Positions 1-5,793 of a stretch of 8,255 nt of DNA are shown here, piece by piece. The number at the start of each line of letters is the position of its first letter. Position 1 is the stretch's first letter. The DNA is from Solobacterium sp. UBA636. GTDB lineage: Bacteria > Bacillota_I > Bacilli_A > Erysipelotrichales > Erysipelotrichaceae. The notes below the pieces were generated by a model. It searched no databases. It saw nothing but the letters and a program-made list of their open reading frames with translations, and was not told the DNA's origin. Location: NCBI GenBank assembly GCA_002299675.1, contig DBOW01000134.1, positions 1 to 8,255 on the forward strand, written 5' to 3'. Position numbers and translations under genes: made by a program.

Positions 1-788
1 TTATCTACATCATCTGTAACATAATCGGCAATCTCTTTTAAAGACTCTGGTGCCCTTTTCATGGCAACACCATAACCGCACTTTTTAAGCAGCGACTTAT
101 CTATCTTGGCGTCGCCAAAACCGATGGAATCTTCGCTCTTCATATCAAGATGATCAAGCACTACCTCAACACCGCTGGCCTTGTTCAGGTCTTTAATTCT
201 GACATCCGCAAAAACAGCTTTAGTTTTATCATTGCCCCAGACATAATGGTCAAATTCAGGAAACAGCTTCTTCATTTCTTCAAAATCACTTAAAGAATTT
301 AGACAGTAAGATATCTTATTCAGATCATCACGACAGGTTTCACCCTTAAACTGCATGGTTGGAAAAAGCTTTTCAATAGTCTGTTCATCCGGATTATTTA
401 AACCCTTATTTAACGCAAATATTTTAATCAGTCTGTCACCTATGGCTTTAAAGTCTTCTGAAGCTATTAAACCCTCGTTGCATTCTACAAAATACTCAAG
501 TCTTCTTTCTTTCAGATAATCAAGAACTCTTCTTGTTTCTTTGTAGGGAATTACCTTATGAAAAAGAACCTCGTTATCATATTCAACATAGGCTCCATTG
601 CCGCCAATAAAACCATCAGGTTTTACACTCCAGACCTCATCTACTATTTCCGGAAAAGAACGTCCGGTACACAATACTACCTTATGTCCGTTTTCTTTGG
701 CTTTTAAAACAGCTTCCTTTGCGCTTAAAGGAAGCTGATATTCATAATTCAGTAGTGTTCCATCTATATCGATAAAAAGAATTTTCAT
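1..788 (-). CDS. Cof-type HAD-family phosphatase (3' end cut off by the window)
   Basis: This is a soluble cytoplasmic haloacid-dehalogenase hydrolase of the Cof type, a family that removes phosphate from sugar phosphates and flavin or cofactor phosphates. The 262 visible residues carry all four HAD motifs: FIDIDGTLL with nucleophile D7 and acid/base D9, CTGR with T41, lysine K203 in NKASG, and GDAKID with D226 and D230. An NG pair around residues 64-65 (GGNGAYVE) is also typical of the family. Only the last few residues are missing, because the frame is still open after YVTDDVD at the window edge and Cof proteins are usually about 260-275 residues long. The ATG lies 12 bases after the stop of the FUSC-HAD fusion gene and has only a weak Shine-Dalgarno, so coupled expression is likely. 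The family assignment is safe, but the substrate cannot be read from the sequence. Confidence 0.93.
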   Translation of the reverse strand, partial: MKILFIDIDGTLLNYEYQLPLSAKEAVLKAKENGHKVVLCTGRSFPEIVDEVWSVKPDGFIGGNGAYVEYDNEVLFHKVIPYKETRRVLDYLKERRLEYFVECNEGLIASEDFKAIGDRLIKIFALNKGLNNPDEQTIEKLFPTMQFKGETCRDDLNKISYCLNSLSDFEEMKKLFPEFDHYVWGNDKTKAVFADVRIKDLNKASGVEVVLDHLDMKSEDSIGFGDAKIDKSLLKKCGYGVAMKRAPESLKEIADYVTDDVD

Positions 789-800
789 GAAATAATCTTA

Positions 801-2240
801 TCACAGCTTCTTAAGACTCTCTATAGTTTTACGATAATCTTTACTGTGATAAATATGCATGATCAGATTCAGAATCCTGTGAGGTTTATCTGAATCAATA
901 AAATAATCGACCTTGTCACTAATCTTTTCTGATGCACCTTTACGGCATACAGAGAAATCAGCTGCCTCTATCACATCCAAATCATATCTTCTTCCACCCA
1001 CGCAGACTACATAGTCAAAGTCAATATATTTCCTGAGTTCCTCAAGTCCTTCTTTCTTGGAAGCACTCTTTGGCATGATTCTTAAAATCTTGTATCCCTC
1101 AAGCGATTTATAGTCATAACTGTAGATTAAAAGATTTTCTGTATCCCTTATTTTTTCATAAAGCCTGTCTATTACTTCAGCCTTATTGACAATAGAGTAC
1201 ATGGAAATCCTCAGACTGTCCTTGACTCTGGCTTCCACCTCCGAAATCTGATTATGAGTATTATTAATAAAATAAGTCCTTGAACCAGCTTCTTCCAGTG
1301 AATCATAGAAACAGGTAAAACGGTTCTCGTTATAGACATAACGGAAGGCATTAATGCCACTTTCATCAATAATCCTGTCTATAAGCTTTCTTGAATTATC
1401 TTCAATGTATTTAATATCGCTGAACTCATCTTTAAGTGGATGATAGATAGCTGTACCATTCATCACAATCATCGGCAGTCTCAGCTTGGCCGGCTTAAAG
1501 GAATTGACAATATAGTCACTTGGTCTTGAAGACATATAAGTCAGTTTAAGTTTAGTATTGCATAAATCACGTATCAGATGAATATCTTCTTCCTCTATGC
1601 GGTTATCACCGTTATAAAGCGCATTATCCAAAGACACAAGGAAGAGGATATTGTTGTTTTCATGATGAATGTGCGGGAATGTATTCACATAAAGGGCAAT
1701 CAGCACACCAATAATCGTTGATAAAATACGGTTATTGGTAAAAAGAAAAGCCTCCATACCCCCATTTCTGATCGATACAGTAACCGAAAGATATGTCAGA
1801 CAGGCAATAAAACCCGCATAGGCTGTATTGGTCTTGCGAATAATATTCATCAGAATAATAATGCCCAGTGACACAATAAGATAAAGTGTAAAGTTATAGT
1901 CAATATTGCCCTTGGTAAATCCAAATACAGAATTGACCAGATTAAAAAACACAATAACGATATAGCCAGAATAACCACCGACAATTGAACCGATTGATCT
2001 GAGTTTTGCCTGAGCCAGAGACTGTTCCTTAGACTGACCCATGGCATAACAGACCGCAATCGAGGCAAAAAAAGGTGTATAGAAATTAGTTGGCACATAC
2101 CAGTACTGTTCATTAGTTACATAGAAAGAACTGGGCTCATTAAAACCCAGAAGTTTATTAAGTTCCATTAAAACCAGATATATTGCCAAAGAAATAAATA
2201 CGGCAATACAGGTCTTTACTGTTCTTTTACCTACCCTCAT
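801..2240 (-). CDS. FUSC/aromatic-acid-exporter-like membrane protein fused to a degenerate HAD domain
   Basis: This is a 479-residue two-part protein. Residues 1-190 resemble the FUSC/ArAE_1 (DUF939) membrane domain, with about six hydrophobic segments (roughly 8-28, 53-68, 83-103, 117-133, 140-156, 166-187). That family includes efflux proteins and many members of unknown role. Residues 197-479 follow the Cof-type HAD fold in order: ILFLVSLDNAL, YMSSRP, MIVMNG, SKKEGLEEL, VVCVGGRRYD, and a final ADFSV...VDYFIDSDK. The key residues are altered: the nucleophile Asp is S203 (D205 remains), and the Asp of the GDxxND motif is G416 with Tyr at 419. The domain therefore probably cannot form the aspartyl-phosphate and may bind a ligand or phosphate instead. 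ATG 2238-2240 has no good Shine-Dalgarno, and a hairpin lies just upstream, so expression is probably low. The fold calls are fairly firm; the function is unknown. Confidence 0.8.
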   Translation of the reverse strand: MRVGKRTVKTCIAVFISLAIYLVLMELNKLLGFNEPSSFYVTNEQYWYVPTNFYTPFFASIAVCYAMGQSKEQSLAQAKLRSIGSIVGGYSGYIVIVFFNLVNSVFGFTKGNIDYNFTLYLIVSLGIIILMNIIRKTNTAYAGFIACLTYLSVTVSIRNGGMEAFLFTNNRILSTIIGVLIALYVNTFPHIHHENNNILFLVSLDNALYNGDNRIEEEDIHLIRDLCNTKLKLTYMSSRPSDYIVNSFKPAKLRLPMIVMNGTAIYHPLKDEFSDIKYIEDNSRKLIDRIIDESGINAFRYVYNENRFTCFYDSLEEAGSRTYFINNTHNQISEVEARVKDSLRISMYSIVNKAEVIDRLYEKIRDTENLLIYSYDYKSLEGYKILRIMPKSASKKEGLEELRKYIDFDYVVCVGGRRYDLDVIEAADFSVCRKGASEKISDKVDYFIDSDKPHRILNLIMHIYHSKDYRKTIESLKKL

Positions 2241-2249
2241 AAATTCAAA

Positions 2250-2269
2250 AAGGAGAAAACATTCTCCTT
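2250..2269 (-). terminator. Hairpin with short U-run after the PPC gene (probable leaky terminator)
   Basis: On the minus strand an 8-bp perfect stem, AAGGAGAA and TTCTCCTT, closes a TGTT loop and runs into TTTTTG. The stop codon of the PPC gene is built into its first bases. The next gene starts only nine bases beyond the hairpin and no separate promoter is visible, so readthrough is expected. The stem also buries a perfect Shine-Dalgarno-like AAGGAG. Confidence 0.6.
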
Positions 2270-2687
2270 AAAACTTAAACACATTAAGGCCAGAAGCCTC
2301 GTCCTTCATACGCTCAACTGTTCCATCAAGCACTTCAATAAACATCTCTAATGTAGCTGATATACGACATTCATTAAGATGACCGCCAAAACACTTAGAC
2401 TTTTCATCAGCACAGGTGATGTGCAGATGAGCATAATATTCCCCATTCATAGTGGTAATATTGCCAGTCAGATTGGTAATCTCAAAAGTACCATTGAATT
2501 CATTCTTATAATACTTCTGTTCCTCCACCGAATAAGCACCAACCACAAAATGATCGGTTGCGCCCAGGGCATAAAGCCTGGCCAGCTTCACATTTTCAGC
2601 TTCACAGATTTTTTTCAGTTCAGTCAGAATTTCTTCGCCTCTGTTTAGACGAACAACAATTGTGTTTTCAAATCTTCTATAATCCAT
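2268..2687 (-). CDS. PPC (DUF296) domain protein
   Basis: This 139-residue protein is essentially a single PPC domain (plants and prokaryotes conserved; PCC/DUF296). Typical marks are an N-terminal RLNRGEEILTELKKIC, the LGA turn at 41-43, the HLHI motif with H87 and H89, and GGHL with H103. The three histidines match the metal-binding cluster seen in bacterial members. In plants the domain sits in AT-hook DNA-binding proteins. Bacterial single-domain members are usually named DNA-binding proteins, but their role is not established, and I see no AT-hook or other DNA-binding segment here. The gene starts one base after the ATPase stop, so it is almost certainly co-translated with the T-box-controlled importer. 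It could be a small-molecule or metal-binding accessory of that unit rather than a regulator. The family is confident; the role is open. Confidence 0.88.
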   Translation of the reverse strand: MDYRRFENTIVVRLNRGEEILTELKKICEAENVKLARLYALGATDHFVVGAYSVEEQKYYKNEFNGTFEITNLTGNITTMNGEYYAHLHITCADEKSKCFGGHLNECRISATLEMFIEVLDGTVERMKDEASGLNVFKF

Positions 2688-2688
2688 A

Positions 2689-3477
2689 TTAACCCAGCAT
2701 CATTGAATCCGGCACAATACCGCCTGCAGTATTGAACTTCTCCAAAAGATCCTTAACCTCCAGTTTCTTCTTTTCTTCACCCTCAACATCAAAAATTATC
2801 TTGCCATCACACATCATAATCAGACGATTACCATATTTCAGGGCATCACGCATATTATGAGTAACCATAAAAGTAGTAAGATGATTCTCATTTACCAGCT
2901 TCTCAGTCAGTTCAAGCACCTTGGCAGCCGTCTTAGGGTCTAAGGCTGCAGTATGTTCATCCAGCAGTAACAGTCTGGGCTTTTCCATGGTTGCCATCAG
3001 TAAAGTTAAAGCCTGACGCTGACCGCCGGACAGAAGACCAACCTTGGAAGTAAGACGCTCCTCAAGACCAAGATTGAGTTCCTTAAGCATCTCACGGTAT
3101 TTTTCTCTTTCCGACTGACAGATGCCTTTTCTCAAGGTTCTCTTCTTACCTCTTCTTGCCGCCAGGGCCATGTTTTCTTCAATCTGCATGGTGGCAGCCG
3201 ATCCCTGCATCGGATCCTGGAAGACTCTTCCAATATATCTGGCTCTTTTATAGTCAGGCAGTCTTGTAATATCGTTTCCGTCAATGCAGATTGAACCGCT
3301 GTCAATCATCCACAAACCCGCAATCGCATTTAACAGTGTTGATTTACCGGCACCATTAGAACCGATGACAGTGACAAAATCACCTTCCTTAAGTTTTAGA
3401 GATACACCATTAAGGGCATGTTTCTCATTTACAGTACCCGGATTAAATGTCTTATAAATATTTTTAACCTCAAGCAT
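2689..3477 (-). CDS. ABC importer ATPase (TrpZ-like)
   Basis: This cytoplasmic ATPase subunit powers the importer made with the two genes upstream. The motifs, numbered in this 262-residue form, are Walker A GSNGAGKST (39-47), Q-loop Q87, signature LSGGQ (149-153), Walker B LLLLDE (169-174), D-loop AALD (177-180) and switch histidine H207. The unusual LDEHTAALDP wording is common in ATPases that partner the PF04392-type binding proteins. I chose ATG at 3475-3477 because GGGTGG sits eight bases upstream. A GTG four codons earlier (3487-3489) would overlap the permease by 11 bases and would have its ribosome site directly against the start codon. With the chosen start there is one base between the permease stop and this gene, which points to coupled translation and fixed stoichiometry. 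Length and motifs look complete. Confidence 0.93.
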   Translation of the reverse strand: MLEVKNIYKTFNPGTVNEKHALNGVSLKLKEGDFVTVIGSNGAGKSTLLNAIAGLWMIDSGSICIDGNDITRLPDYKRARYIGRVFQDPMQGSAATMQIEENMALAARRGKKRTLRKGICQSEREKYREMLKELNLGLEERLTSKVGLLSGGQRQALTLLMATMEKPRLLLLDEHTAALDPKTAAKVLELTEKLVNENHLTTFMVTHNMRDALKYGNRLIMMCDGKIIFDVEGEEKKKLEVKDLLEKFNTAGGIVPDSMMLG

Positions 3478-3478
3478 T

Positions 3479-4414
3479 TTATTTACCACCCTTTACATGC
3501 GTCTGGTTATATCTGGCCTTCCAGTAAGGAATTGCCAGGAATAAAGTTACAACCACAGCTGTCAGAAGCTTCAGATCATCAGTTGAAAGACCAAGCTTCA
3601 GAACAAACTGAATGACAATATAATATATAACTGCACCCAGCACACAGGCTAAGAGTATCAGCGCAAAATTACGGAAAACCTTAGAAAAAATCACTTCACC
3701 TATAATTACAGCCGCCAGACCGATAACTATCGCACCACGTCCCATATTGATATCCGAGAAACCCTGATACTGTGTTAACAGAGCACCAGAGAAGGCAACA
3801 AGGCCATTGGAAATCATTAAGCCGATAACCTTGGCTGAATCAGTATCAATACCCTGGGCACGGGACATCTTCTCATTGGCACCGGTTGACCTCAATGAAC
3901 AGCCGATTTCTGTACCAAAGAACCAGTATAATACCCCTATAGTAACTGCCACAAAGATAAGTACCATGATAATCGGATTTCGGGAAGAAAGTTCCCTTAC
4001 ATATCTGGAAGATACCAAAAGTCTATATTTATCAACCGAAATTGGCAGATTGGAACGTGAACCAATATCAGTTCCAAAACCCATAATATGCAGATTAATT
4101 GAATATAAACCAAGCTGAGTCAGAATACCAGCCAGAATAGCCGGAATACCAAACTTGGTATTAAGCAGACCAGTCACCAGACCTGCCAGAGCTCCCGCAA
4201 TAATGGCACAGATTATTGATACCCAGATATTAACACCATTCATGGTCATGATGGCACAGACGGCACCGCCTGTACACAGTGTGGCATCAACTGTTAAGTC
4301 GGCAATATCCAGAATCTTATAGGTAATATAGACGCCCATCGCCATGATACCCCAGATCATACCCTGAGTTACAGCTGAAGGCAGAGAATTGATAAAACTC
4401 ACAATAAAACTCAT
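3479..4414 (-). CDS. ABC importer permease (TrpY-like)
   Basis: This 311-residue integral membrane permease belongs to the BPD_transp_2-like group that partners PF04392 binding proteins (streptococcal TrpXYZ and related systems). It has about eight to nine hydrophobic segments, beginning with AVTQGMIWGIMAMGVYITYKIL near the N-terminus. That segment and the following LDIADLTVDATLCTGGAV are characteristic of this permease group. The loop around GCSLRSTGANEKMSRAQGI (about residues 171-189) matches the cytoplasmic coupling helix that contacts the ATPase. Only one permease gene is present, so a homodimer is expected. ATG 4412-4414 has a very good site, GAGGTGA, just upstream. A hairpin between the binding-protein gene and this one probably lowers permease and ATPase expression relative to the binding protein, as is common for such importers. 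The transported substrate is inferred only from family and leader. Confidence 0.9.
   Translation of the reverse strand: MSFIVSFINSLPSAVTQGMIWGIMAMGVYITYKILDIADLTVDATLCTGGAVCAIMTMNGVNIWVSIICAIIAGALAGLVTGLLNTKFGIPAILAGILTQLGLYSINLHIMGFGTDIGSRSNLPISVDKYRLLVSSRYVRELSSRNPIIMVLIFVAVTIGVLYWFFGTEIGCSLRSTGANEKMSRAQGIDTDSAKVIGLMISNGLVAFSGALLTQYQGFSDINMGRGAIVIGLAAVIIGEVIFSKVFRNFALILLACVLGAVIYYIVIQFVLKLGLSTDDLKLLTAVVVTLFLAIPYWKARYNQTHVKGGK
3486..3491 (-). promoter_or_regulatory. Ribosome binding site that decides the ATPase start
   Basis: GGGTGG (within AAAGGGTGG) lies eight bases before ATG 3475-3477 and inside the last codons of the permease gene. It favours this ATG over the in-frame GTG at 3487-3489, which overlaps the site itself. 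Confidence 0.6.
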
Positions 4415-4437
4415 ATCTCACCTCATAATATAAACAA

Positions 4438-4458
4438 AGGGAGAAAAGGCTTCTCCCT
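4438..4458 (-). terminator. Attenuating hairpin between binding protein and permease
   Basis: On the minus strand AGGGAGAA and TTCTCCCT form a perfect 8-bp stem around a GCCTT loop, followed by the loose T-rich stretch TTTGTTTATATT. It lies 24 bases after the binding-protein stop and before the permease ribosome site. A partial terminator or an RNA-end-protecting hairpin here fits the usual excess of binding protein over membrane subunits. Confidence 0.65.
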
Positions 4459-4482
4459 AATCACTCTAATATTTTAACTGTA

Positions 4483-5469
4483 TTAGCCTTCAATGGCAAC
4501 ATAATCAGCAGGAATGGCAATGCCCATTGCTTCCGCATTAGCTGCGTTATATTCCTTAGTTACCTTAGGGGCATATTTGATTTCCATCTTGGAAATATCG
4601 CCACCCTTTAATACCTCTGCAGCCATTTCACCAGTCTGGTAGCCTAAATCATAGTAGGAAATAGATAAAGTAGCCACACCACAGCCAGAACAGATACCCT
4701 CTTCTCCGGCAACTACAGGAACACCGGCATTTAATACCACGTTGGCAATAGCCTCAGTATTGGAAGCTGCCGCATTATCAGTTGGGATGTAGATTACATC
4801 AGAACCTTCACAGGCCTTTTCAGTTACAGCTGTAACATCATTTGTATCAGTGAATGAATAATTCTCAACAGTATAACCCTTAGCCTCAAGCTCAGACTTC
4901 ATTACTGTAGCCTGATATACCGAGTTAGCTTCAGCTGAACAGTAAAGAATACCTACATTCTTAGCTTCTGGGAAAAGTTCCTCAATCATGGCTGCCTGAT
5001 CAGCCAGAGGAGCTAAATCAGAAGTACCAGATACATTTGTACCTACTGTACCAGTCCAGTCAGAAATATCCAGAGCTGTTGCATAGTCAGTTACTGAAGT
5101 ACCAAGAATTGGAACATCGCTTGTGGCAGCTGTGGCAGCCTGTAAAGCTGGAGTGGCATTAGCCATGATCAGATCAACACCATCAGACAGGAAACCTGCC
5201 ACAATAGTTGAACAGTTAGCCGAATCACCAGAGGCATTGCCTTCCTTAAATTCAACAGTCAGACCAGATGCGGCAATGGCATCCTTGAAACCCTGAGTAG
5301 CCGCATCAAGAGCTGGATGCTGAACAAGCTGTACAATACCTACAACATAAGCTGCCTTTTCTTCACCACCGGCAGGCTCACCACCAGCTGTTTCATCAGT
5401 CTTTGAAGAACATGCGCCCAATGTAAGAACCATCATTAACGCAACAAGTAGAGATAATAATTTTTTCAT
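4483..5469 (-). CDS. Lipoprotein substrate-binding protein of an ABC importer (PF04392, TrpX-like)
   Basis: This 328-residue lipid-anchored binding protein delivers substrate to the permease. It has a lipoprotein signal: MKKLL, a hydrophobic stretch, and lipobox LGAC with the lipidated cysteine C20. A Gly/Glu-rich linker follows (about 21-40). The mature domain opens with YVVGIVQLVQHPALDAATQGF (41-61), which is diagnostic for the ABC_sub_bind family (PF04392). Members of this family in streptococci are named TrpX from Trp T-box control. I set the start at ATG 5467-5469, ten bases after AGGAG. The reading frame is open for 23 codons further, but that extension runs back through the T-box and its terminator, so it cannot be protein. 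It is the first gene of the T-box unit. The substrate is probably an amino acid, aromatic by family, but the leader does not clearly say Trp. Confidence 0.93.
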   Translation of the reverse strand: MKKLLSLLVALMMVLTLGACSSKTDETAGGEPAGGEEKAAYVVGIVQLVQHPALDAATQGFKDAIAASGLTVEFKEGNASGDSANCSTIVAGFLSDGVDLIMANATPALQAATAATSDVPILGTSVTDYATALDISDWTGTVGTNVSGTSDLAPLADQAAMIEELFPEAKNVGILYCSAEANSVYQATVMKSELEAKGYTVENYSFTDTNDVTAVTEKACEGSDVIYIPTDNAAASNTEAIANVVLNAGVPVVAGEEGICSGCGVATLSISYYDLGYQTGEMAAEVLKGGDISKMEIKYAPKVTKEYNAANAEAMGIAIPADYVAIEG

Positions 5470-5496
5470 TTCCGTTTTTCTCCTTTTCCTGAAAAT

Positions 5497-5525
5497 AAAA
5501 AAGCGTCCACCTAAGGACGATGCTT
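5497..5525 (-). terminator. T-box intrinsic terminator
   Basis: On the minus strand AAGC...GTCC pairs with GGAC-GCTT around a TTAGGT loop (three-base bulge ATC on the 5' side), followed by six T residues, one A and four more T. The stem reuses the CGTCC bases needed for the antiterminator, so the two structures exclude each other, as in class I T-box leaders. Confidence 0.9.
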
Positions 5526-5718
5526 CTCGTGTTACCACCTTAATTCACCGATATAAAAATATCAGCCTCATTATTGCGTAACGGACAACACCGAGATAAA
5601 CTACTTAATTTCACTTATCTTACTCCATAAGGAAACTTCAGATTAATCCTTCGACCATTTCCACCATCCATGGTCTCTCTATATTTAAAGAATCAAACCT
5701 ACTTTCTTACTTCTTTGT
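5501..5718 (-). promoter_or_regulatory. T-box riboswitch leader of the ABC importer operon
   Basis: This tRNA-sensing leader RNA is read on the minus strand, and its 5' end is inferred from the promoter. Stem I has the AGAGAG bulge (5680-5675), a distal stem GACCAT/ATGGTC (5675-5670 with 5658-5653) and the loop GGATGGTGGAA. Lower down, TAAG (5709-5706) can pair with CTTA (5631-5628) around a specifier loop containing AGTA and TGAAGTTTC, followed by a conserved-looking GGAGT. Stem III is CTGATAT-TTTT-ATATCGG (5565-5548). The T-box itself is AAGGTGGTAACACG (5541-5528). It folds as an antiterminator: AAGG/CCTT and ACGA/TCGT around the seven-base bulge TGGTAAC. Uncharged cognate tRNA should stabilise this form and let transcription continue. 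UGGU in the bulge predicts a tRNA with discriminator A. The specifier codon is uncertain (see findings). Confidence 0.93.
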
Positions 5719-5724
5719 GTCTCC

Positions 5725-5753
5725 ATTCTAAAATGATTTCAAAGCTTTTTCAA
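5725..5753 (-). promoter_or_regulatory. Sigma-A-type promoter of the T-box importer operon
   Basis: The -35 box TTGAAA (5753-5748) and the -10 box TAGAAT (5730-5725) are separated by exactly 17 bases. Transcription should start about seven bases further on, near 5718, just before Stem I of the T-box. Each box differs from consensus at one position (TTGACA and TATAAT), and the surroundings are AT-rich. Confidence 0.8.
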
Positions 5754-5784
5754 GAAATATTTATTTACTTTTACAATATTTCTT
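5752..5784. repeat. 10-bp inverted repeat next to the -35 box
   Basis: AAGAAATATT (5752-5761) and AATATTTCTT (5775-5784) are perfect inverted copies 13 bases apart. The repeat lies between the cca stop and the importer promoter, and its low-coordinate arm overlaps the -35 box by two bases. No U-run follows on the minus strand, so it is a poor intrinsic terminator. It could be an operator or an mRNA 3'-end hairpin for the upstream operon; AT-richness makes chance possible. Confidence 0.5.
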
Positions 5785-5793
5785 ACTATTTTT

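Noticed and set aside
1850..2113. 87-residue minus-strand ORF in another frame of the FUSC-HAD gene
   Set aside because: Out-of-frame shadow of the membrane domain; its hydrophobicity comes from the overlapping transmembrane codons.
2379..2648. Plus-strand ORFs opposite the PPC, permease, cca and amidohydrolase genes (also 3418-3615, 3807-4118, 6496-6717, 7192-7488, 7566-7817)
   Set aside because: All lie antisense to well-supported genes, show no recognisable domains and have no convincing ribosome sites.
5470..5538. N-terminal extension of the binding-protein frame by 23 codons to a GTG-type or ATG-like start at 5538
   Set aside because: It runs through the T-box sequence and its terminator, would precede a perfect lipoprotein signal peptide, and bypasses the AGGAG before ATG 5467-5469.
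5615..5671. 18-residue minus-strand ORF inside Stem I (ATG in CCATGG, stop TAA)
   Set aside because: No real Shine-Dalgarno, and its bases coincide with conserved T-box structure (GGTGGAA loop, specifier side), which explains them better.
5684..5726. 13-residue ORF starting in the -10 box (leader-peptide-like)
   Set aside because: The ATG overlaps the -10 box, upstream of the predicted transcription start, so it would not be in the transcript.
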